NCBI RefSeq assembly: GCF_001039355.2
Contig: NW_019775635.1
Span: 989,569-1,053,568, forward strand
Source: Lingula anatina
Taxonomy: Eukaryota; Brachiopoda; Lingulata; Lingulida; Lingulidae
Length of the DNA: 64,000 bases
Direction of reading: 5' to 3'
Notes under the pieces: generated by a model
The model's database searches: none
Told to the model about the DNA's origin: nothing
What the model saw: only the letters and a program-made list of their open reading frames with translations
Shown here: positions 41,501-52,518 of the stretch, piece by piece
Numbering within the stretch: position 1 is the first letter of the stretch
Layout of the letters: the number at the start of each line of letters is the position of its first letter
Made by a program: the position numbers and the translations under genes

Positions 41501-44500
41501 TCTATTGTGATCTGCTGATGGTTACAACACTGGTGTTGAAGCATTGTCTAGGTGCCTCGATTCAAATCAGCAAAACAACTTAAAATAATTCTTGCAGAAG
41601 CAAGGCAGACATTTTGAATCAAATATCCTTTTTTCAGCAAGGAAAAGATAATTTTGGTGCCAAACTCTTTAGGCAATCATCAAATTGATCTTTTTCTTTT
41701 CAAAGGGTATCTATTCAAACTTAAACTGTGTCAAATTAATGCACTGAAACAGTTTTGAAATTGCAATCTTCAATATGGCAAGAATGAAAGTATGAAAACA
41801 ACCATTATTTCTAACTTTTTGTCTTATCCATCAGGCGTACTTACAAAAAGAATTTGGCACATCATACTGTACATATATGCTGACTTTAACTTTGATGCAT
41901 CAAAACATCATATTATAGTTAGTACTAGTACACATATGATACTTGTGTTTTCCTTTGTGATATCTGTTATGGGTATCATACAGTTTGAACAAACACACTT
42001 ATCAGACCTCTGTGGAGATATTACCTCAGAAATCACTATTGTTTCTTTCCAAGTATCTCACTACTGAATGGCTGCATCCAGAAGACAACAACAACAACCA
42101 GAATAAAGCCCATCCTAACAGAAGTTCAATAATTCAACCTGTGTTGAATGCATATACAAGTGGTTTCTGTTGGTCATGACCCCAATTCCAGAAGACTGCA
42201 CACAAAAGATACCAGTGCAAGTATTTTATTCCCTTGATAATGCTTGCCCAGACATCAAGATCGAGTTTTCTCTAATACCCATAATAAAGCTGGACAACCA
42301 TGCATGTTATAAACTAACAAAATCCAGCAATACTGTTCTAAAAACAGTCAGTAGAAAGGAGCTTTAATTCTACATTTTACCAATAAAATCAAAATGGTAT
42401 CATTTTAGTGGCACTTTTGGTAATTTGTAAGACAAACTGTATCAGTTGAATAATATTTCTTAAAGTTTAACCACTTTTCACAGAAAAAGCTGTCTAAAAG
42501 TTTTACCATTCTATGTGACAACAAAATTTCTCATTTCAGATGCAACTCTCTGCAGCCATCTTTCCACTCCCACATCAACATGGGACAGATCATTTTGCAC
42601 ATATTTTCGACAGCAGGATCATGTTCACAATTTATGACAATTCCATAACACTCTACTAGAGCCTCTAGTTCCTACCCACCCAAAAAGAGAAATTCCTTGT
42701 TCTAAAACAGACTTACCATGTTATTTGAATGAGAATATTTCAAAAATCTGCTGGTAAAATCTATTCTACTTCTGCTGCAAGAATGATGACATGGCTTAAT
42801 GATCACCGCCGATCCATTCCGTTGCTGTGCTTTTACTCTGACTTGCTCTATGAAATGCTAAACAGTGCTAGCGTGCATTAACATTAACATTACATTGAAG
42901 CTTCGTGTATTGAGGAGAAGTTATTGATCGCAGAAACCCACACCAATGCTAGTACAGCTTTCATCAAGCCAGCTAATGGCTGTGTTCACACATATACAAA
43001 ATGGACAGGTTCTGCAGAATCACATTTCTGATTTCATAAGTCAGATACAGCCACCAGATGGGTTATTCGACAGTGATCAGATGCACCAGCCCAGCAGTAA
43101 TCCACCTAAAGAAATGATGTGTAAACTTATTGTGGCTTTGCCACTAAATATGTTATCAAGTAAAATTGTATAGACTCAATGACACTACGCAATAGTTCCA
43201 GTTCAACTAAGTGTGAACACACCTGAAGATACCCAGTTAATGGCATCCCATGTGACTTGTTGCTAGGCAACACAATTTATGCCATTTTCTGTATAGGATT
43301 TGTAACTTTTTTTGTACTTCGGGCATCAAGATAGATTATTCTAAAACTCCTCTTGGGACATGACCTAATTTGCTGATTTGTTAAATGTAATAATCACAGA
43401 GCAATTGTCTACGTACAGTATGTGCAATTAGAAGTCAAAGTATTTGCGTCTTATCATAAAGTGGCACTTATTGATAAATTCCTCGCAGCATCAAACCAGA
43501 AGCTGAGGGTCTGTAAAACAAGAGGAATATTCAGCAATCAATTTGTTTTTAATGAGACAGAGTATCATTACTATGGCATGCGATCGAGCCAACTGTTTGG
43601 CATTAATCACTGCTGTCATGCCGTGATAAAAAAAAAGAAATTTTCTAAATAATACAATTTTGCAATTACATTGCTAAACTGCTGTTTTTACCTTCCCTAC
43701 CCCTTTTTTTTTCTTAGATAATTGAACTTTGCAAAACAAAAGATTGCATGATAAGACCAAATCCTTAAATACTATGTTAATACAGGGCAGGGAAGACTCT
43801 TCAAGAGTGTGTCGTTTAGTAAAAAAAAGTCAGAAAATATGGCGTGGGGTTCAGGGAACTGATTAGGTCAATGATATTTTTGGCTCCCAAAAAGTTGGAA
43901 ATCTGCCGTTAGTTGGAAAAATCTTGTACCTGGACTGTGTAAACACTCCTCCTGTATACAAATGATATTGGCAAATCTACTACTAGTATCTTTTGCCAGT
44001 AATCATGAATTAAAACAATTACGGATAATACCTACTCCACACAGGTTTTCATTAGGTGGGATAATTACATCAAGAACATTGCCTCTCATGAACAGATGGG
44101 GTGACTTTATCAGTGATCGTAAAAGTACACCATTTACCTCACAGTGTTACTAGCATATATCTACCAGGTAATTGGTTTGAAATATCATTTCATTATGTCG
44201 ACCATTAAAATGTTCTTCTGAGAATTAAATACATTAATCAATATTGCATGAGATCATTTTATCATCTAATTAGCAGACAAAAATAGATCATTAATCAAAT
44301 CATTAGGGAAAATGACAGAAGGGTTATTTGCTCTGTAGATTCTTTAAATGCAGCTTCCTTTTGTGTGTTAATTAACAATATGCTATTTAGGCAGGTGTTT
44401 AGAGAAGTTAATGCCTTGGGTCAGAAAAGTTCCAGGTCAATATTAATACTAGGTTTGTGTCTGGATGCGTTACATTATGAGGACTGTTCATGCATGTTCA

Positions 44501-47500
44501 GTTACCTTGTGCACAGAGTGTATAGAAATACAACATCATAGTTGTAGTTCGACCACAAAGTATTTGATTATGAAATCTTCAATTTCATTTTTTTTCTAAA
44601 ATCTTTAGCAGCTAGTTCAAATATATGATACCTTATTATAAGCAAGAAGCCAAGAATTGAGTGATAAAATAAAAAAGTTGAGAATCTACTTTGCTCCCTT
44701 TGTAACTTATTGACCTGCAGTTCAAATTTGTTAGAAATAGCAAATCATTGTATAAAAGTATATTATGTGTGTCATGTAAAACACATCCTCACACATCCAA
44801 GTATAATAGTTTCAATCAATATGTTAATCTGTAATGAAACTACCTGCCTGCTTTTGCCATGCAACAGAATTATGTAGCAAAAAAAAAAATAATAATAATA
44901 AATAAAAATAAAAATAAAATAACATAAAAATAAAAAATAATAATAAATAATAATAATTAAATTAAAAAAACTATAAATTCAAGCAGTTTAGCTGTTACAT
45001 ACATGTACATGTGTATTTTCCACCTTTATAAAAAAATACAATATCACTGTGTTAAATAATTACTGGTCTATCACAGTGGCATATGGGACCACACAGATGG
45101 CCAATCATCATATGCCAATCACCCGATGTCTTATCATCCATTTGGGGGCATAGATCACCAATCTGACCTTCAATCAGCTGTCATTTTATCACCAATCTAG
45201 TTGTTATATTACTCCAGTATCTTTATGGCTCTCTAGATTCAATTTAAAGATCTAATACACAGGAAAGCTGTCTGGTGGTAAACGGAAAGAGTGTGGAGTA
45301 ATTATGTAAGTGTTAATTGGATTAGGTCCATCAAGGCATGAGTAGCACACCTTTGGGAGAGAGTAAGATGTGTAATGGATTAAGAACATGTCTCACACCA
45401 GTTCCGTCTATGTATAGAACCACCGGGCACTAATTTAGCACACGCAGTCAAAATTGCCAGCTCAATCCAATTTTGTAGGTTCTATTTTTTCGAGACGCTC
45501 ACATCTGGATACACTTACACTAAAATTACATGAAATTTTGGACTGTGAAACAGTACGCAAAGTGCATGTTATATACTGTATGTAAAACTGAAGAATATGT
45601 GCCCGTAAATGAGCAAATACACATAAAATATACCTTGTCCATCATGATCTGCACTGATACTGTGTACTGCATACAGTGACAAACATGCATAGGCCTCTTT
45701 ATCAGACAAAATAAAGCTGAAGTATAAAATAATAATCAAGCTACCTTGTATAGTATATATGTGTGTCAAATTATTTCAAACAAACCTTATTTATACCAGC
45801 ATGATCAAGCTCCTCAAATCGCAGCTGTTTTTGTAGGACTTGTTCATTAAAATTTCAAAATCTGATAGCTTTATTTTCTTGCCATTCGAAACTACATTTA
45901 TTTTCAGCAAAGTTGGATAAGGTCCAGGTTCATGTTCAAGCTATTCAGTGTTTGACTTGTAACTGTAAAACCAGCATAAGGGCTGGAAAATATTCAAAAT
46001 CAAAATAAAATTTGTAGTTTGTCATTGTGATAGATGAAACAATGAGTAAAACACAAATAACAGAGAGAGGATTAGAGAAAGCAAGCCATCTATGCAGTCT
46101 ATGAAAAGCAAGGATGAATTGATGATTAATAAATAGCACACAAAAAGCTTTTCTCCCTGCAATAATGTACAATAAAAATTAGGTCAAATATTAATACGTT
46201 TCAGGCAAAGTAATTACAATGATAAATCTTTCTTTGATCATAACAGCACACATGACATCTACCAGTATATCATAACACTGATCACATTATAGCAAAAATT
46301 GATTATATGCAGTAAGAAAAAAAAAACTCAAGTTATTCTTGTTCAACATCTACATTTTTATTAAAAGTGAAAAATTTAGTTATTATCTTGCTTTATCCAA
46401 TGTTAACACACCATCTGCCTGATGTTTCATTCATTTTTTCTACATCATTTAATGGACAATAAATAAGTAATGCCATTACTAGCAACATATAAAGTTTTTT
46501 TCCGTAACTGCGTGTAATTCACTAAATCATTGTAGCCCCAAACTGTTAATACTATCAAAAACATTATACAGCCTGCTTTCAAAGTTATAACTCTCTAATG
46601 CATTTCTTTATCTGATGGTGATTTCCCAAGTACAAAATGCATCCAAATAAAAATCAATGCATTAAGTTAATGACTAAGCGAACAAAGTTGCATTTTCTAT
46701 TTTTTTTTTTTTTTTTTTTACCAGTCTGCCTTCAAATATTTTATCCGAATTGTCCCTACAGCCTCAGAAAACTTCAGTCCAAAAACAGTCTGAAGATGTA
46801 ATTGACAGCTAAAAACAAAAGAAAGCAACCACTAAAATTTTCACTAACCCAATCAGACTAGCAGTGCACATTTCAAAATTGTAATTTTTCACTGCCTTAC
46901 ATCAAATCCACTACTTCAGACCACTGTGGTCACTGTTGCTGACCGCTCTACACTCACTTACTTGCACAAAGAGGTGCAGTCAGCCCAACAGACCAGCCAC
47001 CTTCTCTGCTCTCCAGTCTAACGCACAGGGAACACTAGCCAAGTCAAAACAACCACCAGCTCCCAACTTACAACCTGTGCAGCAAGAGGATAACAGAAAT
47101 ACTACCTGGAAAAATGCCTGGAATGCTTTTAATTTTCTAAGTGATTTATCTGGTAGGTTTGGTCGAAAATATCGAACCAGATGGGTTCAGTAGTGGCTAG
47201 GGACAAGGGCAGGGAGGGAAGAATCCCCAGAGGGTATGATTTTTGTGTGTAGTATGGTGATAGACCATGTGAACATTTTTGTTCAGTAGGAATTATGTGC
47301 GTAATTTTGCTGATAATCATCAACTGCATAATCTCTTCAGCCCAGGGGAATTTCTTAGTGCTTTATTCTATGGAATACCCAAATTGGGAAAATCCAGCAA
47401 AGAGGGCACTTTCAAAAGCCATTTTTCTAATAATTTTTTTCAAGTTAATTTTACAGCTGTCAGATATTTCAGGGAATTATCTCCTGAATCTTCAATCAAT

Positions 47501-50304
47501 CCCAATTTGTGATCAAAATACATAATTCTGGATAAAAAAATATATATTTCATGCCAAATTCAATCATTCGTCATAATCTTACAAAAAATACCAAGCAATA
47601 AATGCTGTGTTTGTATTCACAAATGGTCATAATAATAGAAAAAAATGAGAAAAGTCATTAGTACCTTCTACTAGTGAACTGTCATACAAAATACACGTTA
47701 TGAAATCTAACAGATATGAATGGTTTATATCTGTATCAATTTCATCTCCAGTTATTAAAAAAATAAAATTTTACAGAATATACTGTAAACAAACCAAATT
47801 AATCTTATCTCTGAGGAAAACCCCTTCAATACATCAAACAGTAGTAAAGTGCACCAAGTTGGACGGAGACAGGCCAGCAACATTCTCTCCCCAGGCATTA
47901 TCCAGGTAAACTATTTTAAATGGGACATGTAATTGATTGCAGAGAACTCTTATTACAGCAGCCTGGCACCACTGCATATTAATAATGATTTATCAGCACA
48001 CCCTGGCTCTAAAAGCCACTTCATTAAGGCTTTCTAAAATATCTTCAGTGCCTGCAGGTTATCATACATCGGATGATATTGCCCCTGTATGTGTGTGCGT
48101 ATGTACATGCGTGCTCCTTAATGTGTGCACATGCATATGGAATTTTTTTGCGAGTGAAGACAGTGCAGTTAGAGGACTCCTACTATCTGGTAGTTAGCTG
48201 AATTGGTGAAAACAGTGACATGTTGATTATCATTTAGTTACTTGAGTTCCAAATGCAATGTCCACCTATGAATCACCTTACCAAACCCAAAGATAATTTA
48301 CACCTAATAAGAATATCAAACTTCTTATAACTTCATACTTGAATCAACATTGATACTGAGTAATACCATTAAAATCATCCTTATTTGTTGATTCAAAAAG
48401 ATCCAGGTATCCAGGTATTACTTTGATAATGTAATCTGCTTATTTCAACCCATTCTAATATCCATCTTTAACCATAGACTGTCGTCAGATATTTTCATGT
48501 AAGAAATGCACAGTAGATGGTCAACAAAGTTAGTTTCAAAGGAAATGTTTCACTCTGTCCAATAATTTTTAATAGAAAGGGTCAAAATCATTCCATTAAC
48601 CCTAAAATGGTTTAAAATTTTGTAGTCTCTGAACAAAAAAAAAAAATGCTGACAGGGGGTGAATGGAGATAAAGCATTTTCCAGGAATGCCTCAAATATT
48701 TACACCAAGTAAACAATTTCCACAATCTATAAATCTATTCTTCAAAGAAAAAAAAATCTAAAATACCAAACAAACTCAACTTCATATGCCATGCACAAGG
48801 TCATGTAATACAAATGGATGTTATTTTAAAGATAAACTTCCTGGAATTCCCTAGATAGATAGTTCACCCCTACTAAATATCTCCTATGGTTTGTAAATCT
48901 AATAAATTCCTGGAGTTAAAAGAGCCACAAAAAGATAAGGTATCCACCTTTCATGCACCGCAGGTAATTACTTTGAGAAGAGGCTTAACATATCACTCTG
49001 AAGTGCCGTTCACACAATCGACTTTTAAAGTGTATGCTCCATGAGCTCTCTCCCTGTCCTAAACCAGACAGTGACTAAATTCATTCAGGCTCTGCTGTGT
49101 GAAAACTGTTAAGTTAAAAGCAATCACTGTGTATAACTACATGCTGATATAATGAACATGCCATTTCCACTTTATAGTATGTATACTTGTGAGAGTTTTT
49201 AGCTCTCTGACTCAAAGGTGCTCAGTAAACAACAATGGATTAATTCTTACCAGTATTGGCAATTCATTATTGTAAAAGGTGAAAAATTGAAAATCTGCAT
49301 TGCTGGTATACCCACATCTAAAACAAATGGTAAATGTCAAACACACCACCAAATTTTGTATTTAAAATACAACATACTTTTCTTATATCAAAGCAGTTAA
49401 ATACCACCCCTTTAATGAATAAAAAATATCTAGCAGACACAGATAGCACATCAAAGGCATTCACACCTGTCTGAGCACATTAATCATATTATCCTAATTC
49501 CCTGCAATGGCCGAAGCACACTCCAGGTGAAGTCAACAGAGACAACTGCTCCATTGACTCCAAGGAACAAGTAAACAATTTCCAGAATCTTTAAGGAATT
49601 CCAGGTGATAGTAGCTCCAGCACTGGCTATTCCCAGGAGGACTGGGTTACCTGTCAGGTGTACAGGTCATGGTGTTTGATTTGTAACACCTTGTTTTCCC
49701 TCAGATGCACACGACTTCTTACTGAATGGCCATATGCTTCTTATTTCCTGGTAATAGGTACACTTAATCACCTTGCAGGATTGCTCTACAGGAGAATACA
49801 TTCAGATTTTTTTTTTTTTTTGCTTTTTTATTATTTTCTGTTGTTGTTGTGATTAACTCTCCTATTTTTTATAAACAAGTTAATATTTAACATACTTTTT
49901 AATCATGGGATTTATTAACCAAGGTAAGTAATATTTCACATTTAGATACCAGCATAACAAGTCGAGAACATTTTGACAAAAGCTCATCTAAATGTCACTG
50001 GCTCAAAGTTTTATTTGCTTTAAATTAATAACATTTCAGACGTTGTTGTGCAAAAATTTTAATTTTCACAGTGATTTTTTTTTCACATAAAATGTCAAAT
50101 GGCACAGAAAAATTGAAAATATCAAAGTAAAGGAATTCTCTTTGTACTACAGACTGGCCTTCCTACAGGTTGGATATCCTTATATCAAAGAAGTGTGTTT
50201 GAACTTACCCTTGCCTTTCTCTTCCAGCTACATCTCTGCTGTGGAATCCGATCTCTTCGAGAAGGGGAAGTCGCAATCACGAAAAATGTTGGCATCAAAG
50301 CCAT
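8150..50304 (-). CDS. Large CAP-Gly microtubule-associated protein (gene span; 3' end not found)
   Basis: CAP-Gly domains bind the EEY/F tails of alpha-tubulin and EB proteins, so a microtubule plus-end role is inferred. Exons in transcript order: 50209-50304 (candidate start), 35321-36803, 33740-33979, 25528-26364, 16874-17125, 14003-14096, 13683-13824, 13280-13433, 11896-12783, 11548-11633, 10193-10343, 8150-8266. All have GT and AG borders and every junction keeps frame, giving about 1,513 codons. CAP-Gly is near residues 113-181. SxIP motifs (SRIP, SGIP, SPIP), typical EB1-binding signals, lie in the same exon. The rest looks disordered: Ser/Thr/Glu-rich and acidic in the middle, Lys/Ser/Pro-rich and basic later. 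It is unlike CLIP-170, which has two CAP-Gly domains and a long coiled coil. The family beyond CAP-Gly is not recognised. Three exons appear twice in the scaffold because of a haplotype insertion at 27567-33123. Confidence 0.8.
10193..10343 (-). CDS. CAP-Gly gene Ser/Thr/Val-rich exon
   Basis: This 151-base exon lies between TTTCAG and GTAGGT. It encodes MSTVSVTASVTSSQGSVTKQ and later KRRSLIVPPSKTSPA, basic and Ser-rich. It joins the next exon as SPAE-SRRGAS. The initial ATG falls exactly at the splice site and is internal, not a start. Confidence 0.75.
11548..11633 (-). CDS. CAP-Gly gene small exon
   Basis: This 86-base exon lies between ATCTAG and GTTAGT. It encodes KPSNKLTQNLKNEEKSLSRT and then SINSDTSQ. 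It joins as SKQE-KPSNK upstream and DTSQ-MSTVSV downstream, both in frame. The donor is slightly weak. Confidence 0.68.
11896..12783 (-). CDS. CAP-Gly gene basic Lys/Ser/Pro-rich exon
   Basis: This 888-base exon lies between TTTTAG and GTAAGG, phase 1 at both ends. Its 295 codons are very rich in Lys, Ser, Pro and Arg (for example KKTSVTKKPSPGKLDGKRK), with short blocks SRLADYIHKP and KWDNIMSQLEAS standing out as possible linear motifs or helices. High basicity suits microtubule-lattice binding (inference). It ends SVIESKQ. Confidence 0.87.
13280..13433 (-). CDS. CAP-Gly gene acidic exon
   Basis: This 154-base exon lies between TGTTTAG and GTAACT. It encodes NETEQEPLQIEQGLALNLDM and then an acidic Thr-rich stretch ending TTQDE. 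It joins the large basic exon as QDEG-VATAPET. A 24-base motif shared with another intron lies just past its donor at 13240-13263. Confidence 0.75.
13683..13824 (-). CDS. CAP-Gly gene acidic exon
   Basis: This 142-base exon lies between TTTCAG and GTAAGC. It encodes ASSELEMKKETSDTESQHDL and a Glu-rich tail ending EIVSVPN. It leaves in phase 0 and joins NETEQEPLQ. It is Glu/Gln-rich and could form short helices; no domain is recognised. Confidence 0.75.
14003..14096 (-). CDS. CAP-Gly gene small exon
   Basis: This 94-base exon lies between CTTTAG and GTAAGT. It encodes STFTAATSSNVHGDHDLELA and then QSDIDELKVT, acidic. It ends in phase 2 and joins the next exon as KVTG-ASSELEMKK. It is supported mainly by exact frame continuity and splice sites. 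Confidence 0.7.
16874..17125 (-). CDS. CAP-Gly gene exon, Ser/Met/Gly-rich
   Basis: This 252-base exon lies between ATATAG and GTGAGA, phase 1 at both ends. It begins YQPDTDSDAGLLSPVGW and continues with Ser/Gln/Met-rich sequence (MSSSQMTQADGLMSLSQ). No domain is recognised. It joins the upstream exon as DTG-YQPD and the downstream one as SLRD-STFTAA. It is flanked by introns of 8.4 and 2.8 kb. Confidence 0.75.
19776..19824. repeat. (AAAT)n and (ATT)n microsatellite
   Basis: AAAT units pass into an ATT tract ending near 19823. Confidence 0.85.
23404..23502. repeat. Compound microsatellite (AC)n(AG)n
   Basis: An uninterrupted CA tract with one TA change passes directly into a GA tract. A G-rich patch follows downstream. 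Confidence 0.95.
25528..26364 (-). CDS. CAP-Gly gene acidic exon
   Basis: This 837-base exon lies between TTTCAG and GTAAGT, phase 1 at both ends. It encodes 278 codons, Glu/Asp/Thr-rich, beginning TLFKAPPSAEADF, with a run MDEEEEEG and many SP/TP sites. No domain is recognised; probably disordered. It joins the next exon as SVDTG-YQPDTDSD. A truncated allelic copy is at 27567-28173. Confidence 0.85.
27180..27566. other. Assembly gap (387 N) before the inserted haplotype block
   Basis: All bases are N. The sequence to its right begins inside a second copy of an exon already present on the left. Confidence 1.
27567..28173 (-). CDS. CAP-Gly gene acidic exon, second haplotype copy, cut by an N gap
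   Basis: It matches 25758-26364 over all 607 bases with a few substitutions and the same acceptor at 28173. Its 3' 230 bases are lost in the gap 27180-27566. The truncation is an assembly effect, not a pseudogene. Confidence 0.8.
29258..29497 (-). CDS. CAP-Gly gene exon with LKGSRL repeat, second haplotype copy
   Basis: It has the same length, phases and splice sites as 33740-33979. Two amino-acid changes are visible (NQTS/NQTN and LLTGG/LLAGG), plus silent ones. It belongs to the inserted haplotype block. Confidence 0.8.
30832..32314 (-). CDS. CAP-Gly exon, second haplotype copy
   Basis: It has the same length and splice sites as 35321-36803. Five residues differ in the 451-codon stretch I compared: QEND/QDND, KKSG/KKCG inside the CAP-Gly domain, STSE/STTE, DHAV/DHSV and MATAG/MAAAG. 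It lies in the inserted block 27567-33123. It is read as the alternative allele, not a second domain of one protein. Confidence 0.85.
33740..33979 (-). CDS. CAP-Gly gene exon with LKGSRL repeat (main contig copy)
   Basis: This 240-base exon is phase 1 at both ends, with a CCACAG acceptor and a GTAAGA donor. It encodes 79 codons, acidic and Ser-rich, with two copies of LKGSRL about 30 residues apart (SVLKGSRLKS and QFLKGSRLLT). It joins the CAP-Gly exon as TEQEG-PAGS and the next exon as GQT-D-TLFKAP. The allelic copy is at 29258-29497. Confidence 0.82.
35321..36803 (-). CDS. CAP-Gly exon (copy consistent with the main contig)
   Basis: This 1,483-base exon (494 codons plus one base) is bounded by TTTTAG and GTAGGC. 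After a Ser/Gln/Pro-rich start with SRIP comes the CAP-Gly domain: LKVGDYVCISGKKCGVLRYY, then GIELNEPEGKHDGEVGG, then VRYFTCRPMHGIFAPRSKV. GKHDG takes the place of the family's GKNDG groove motif. The rest is Ser/Thr/Glu-rich with basic SRLIKPRSIPKG and SRLAKPKTRLPVSGIPQ blocks, which may aid microtubule binding. A second version lies at 30832-32314. Confidence 0.9.
39079..39292. mobile_element. MITE, PIF/Harbinger type (family shared with 62650-62847)
   Basis: The ends share CATTCCCA-AGATT and AGATCGATC as inverted repeats, and the element is flanked by TAA at 39076-39078 and 39293-39295. It is 214 bases, visibly more GC- and CpG-rich than its surroundings, and has no open frame. It is confirmed as mobile by a second copy with a different target duplication. 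Confidence 0.8.
40447..40970. other. Assembly gap (524 N) flanked by duplicated ends
   Basis: All bases are N. The 949 bases before it (39498-40446) recur right after it (40971-41919). Confidence 1.
40971..41919. repeat. Duplicate of 39498-40446
   Basis: Both ends match at the same offset of 1,473 bases, and I noticed no differences in the parts compared. The two contig ends evidently overlap and were not merged. Confidence 0.9.
44878..44970. repeat. A-rich AAT/AAAAT low-complexity tract
   Basis: A/T-only sequence with mixed AAT, AAAT and AAAAT units. Confidence 0.85.
50209..50304 (-). CDS. Candidate first coding exon of the CAP-Gly gene
   Basis: The minus strand reads ATCATCATGG, a fair Kozak context, with an in-frame TAA five codons upstream. 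It then runs 32 open codons rich in Arg/Lys and stops at GTAAGT in phase 0. The CAP-Gly exon 13.4 kb downstream starts in phase 0 (AESRIP), so they join cleanly. This is the only upstream exon I could find, and conservation is not testable here. Noncoding or alternative first exons are possible. Confidence 0.45.
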
Positions 50305-51657
50305 GATGAGATCAAATTAGACAAAATGGCAAAAAGTAGGAATGTGATTAAAGAAAATACAGCAAATTCTTCCAAACTTCCAGTTCAGGTTTGAATGACC
50401 TTTCCACAAGATTTTTTTTCCTGAAGAAAACTTTGCTTTAATAAATCTTTTGGATAATGTTTGCTTTTGCAGCTGTTTAAGTTAAATTATGTATTATTGT
50501 ACATTGCAGCAGAACTAAGCTCATGACAAAAGTTCCAATAACCTTGGACATATATAGTTTTTATTAATGTTTTCTTTGAATAAGCATAAATCAGTAAACT
50601 GTATTTTATATAGTTACTCATTCCTTTTCACCTGCATGATGTAAATAGTCTTTCCACTGGCAAAAATAATCAAAAACTTATATCTGATACAATATATGTT
50701 TTGCAGTTTGCTACTTCTGCTTGTCCAAAATCAAGTCACCTTAGTCTTAGCAATAACAGCTCAACCAAAGATAAAAATACTTTCAACCTCCTGTCCTTTT
50801 ATCTTCAAAATGCCAATTCCTCAGAATAGAATAAGATTTCATTTCTCTCATAAACATCATGCAAGGATCCAGTAAAAGATGTTTTCTTATTTTTGCCTTT
50901 GATAAAAGTTTAAATGTATCAGATTTCCTCTTCTTGAATGAAATCCTCCCAAATTCACATCCTTGAATATTAGTATTGGGACTCTTATCATAGCAGGATT
51001 ATACTTCACTGGAATTTAAAACACAAATACTTGTTCGGCTTCCACTCACCCAGGCCTCCAACATAAAACACTTAAAGTGAGTCTTAGTTCAACTTTCCCT
51101 TTTTATTTCCTTTGAAGATGTATTTATGCATCCAAGGTGGACTAAATTAGTATTCCTCCCCATGTCACTGCAGGTTGACTCCTCACAAACAAAAGACTCA
51201 TCAGGGACCAAACAAGTACTCATTTGAATTTTACACATCTACTAAAAGGGTCTCCACCACATTTCAGGAAAGTGACACTTTCACCTCTGATGTAACTTTT
51301 TATAGCCCTTTTTATTTTGCGTGACTGTTGAATGATGTACAGTGAATCACAGCATGCCAATAGCAAACCTTTCTTTATTCAGTATAATACTACTTATGTG
51401 AAGTGGGTGGAGCACTGTTTTCTTTAATTTTTTAAGAAATCTAAAATTATTACTGGCATCTCATCATGAAGAAAAGCTTTAATACAGATGTTTGATACAA
51501 AATTGTTGTACCTAGACTAAATACTCTTCAGGAAAAATACAATATTGCATTAATCTACGTATATAAAATGGGAAGAATACAAGACACAAACAGCATATAG
51601 CCAATTTATCTTAAGAGAGAAGGCAGAAGGTACACAGCAGCTGGTACATGTAACTAA

Positions 51658-51832
51658 GGCTGCACTCACAACAGTGGACTAACTAGTCCAAGGGTCCAAT
51701 ATGGTCAACCTGCTTGAATACTTCTCCACGGATTATCTATTCAGTGTCTATGAACAGATTTGACAGCAAGCTTTGTAGTGGGTCACCATATTTGACCCTA
51801 GGACTAGTTAGTCCCCTATTCTAAATGGGGCC
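51658..51832. mobile_element. MITE, PIF/Harbinger type
   Basis: Long inverted ends share GGACTAACTAGTCC, AGGGTC and AATATGGT, preceded by GGC at each tip. The direct repeat TAA lies at 51655-51657 and 51833-51835. It is 175 bases and non-coding. Confidence 0.72.
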
Positions 51833-52320
51833 TAAGTGAACCAGTGCCACTACTTCATAGCTCGGGACAGGGTCACAGTAAGAAAAATATAGACCTCCAC
51901 TCTCTGTAATGAGATAAGAATCCTTGATATATAGTTCACCAGACAGATAATGCCTTTCTAATAGTTCAAAATTTCAGTGGACTTTGACAATATAACGATG
52001 GGCCTGCATACAAAATGACCCCCAGTAATAATATCTGGGTTAGGTTAGGTCTGGGTTAGGACATCTGAAGACCTACCTGATTTACTCAGGACATGTCAAC
52101 TGGGCATGACAGACATACTACGGGTAGTTTAAGTAAGGTATTTTCCAATTCAAACTTAGAGTTAAAGATCTCCAAATGATCCAATTAATTTAATTAAATT
52201 ATATGCAGTGATTTAACTGAATGAGGCCCTGTGCTTATTTTTTATCTTCAGCATGCACGTACACTATACAAACAAACAAAACCACACATTTCATGAGGAC
52301 TGATGAGAATAATGATTCTC

Positions 52321-52518
52321 TGTTATCTATAGTTAAAATAATGGAGGTAAAATTATCATTGATACATAAGTCAATACATAATAATGTTATCTATCGTTAA
52401 AATAATGCAGGTAGTATCATCATTGATACCTTAGTCAATACACAATACTGTTATCTATATATAATAGTAAAATAATGGAGGTGGTATTATCACTGATACA
52501 TAAGTCAATACACAATAT
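52321..52518. repeat. Minisatellite, three units of 64-70 bases
   Basis: Units start with TGTTATCTAT at 52321, 52385 and 52449. Each contains AAAATAATG-AGGT and ends in AAGTCAATACA-like sequence. The third unit has a small TATA insertion. Confidence 0.85.

Larger units (their letters stand above)
36804..50208 (-). other. Long first intron of the CAP-Gly gene (if the start exon is right)
   Basis: It contains the MITE at 39079-39292, the N gap 40447-40970 with its duplicated flanks, and an AAT-rich tract near 44.9 kb. No coding signal is supported. Confidence 0.45.
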
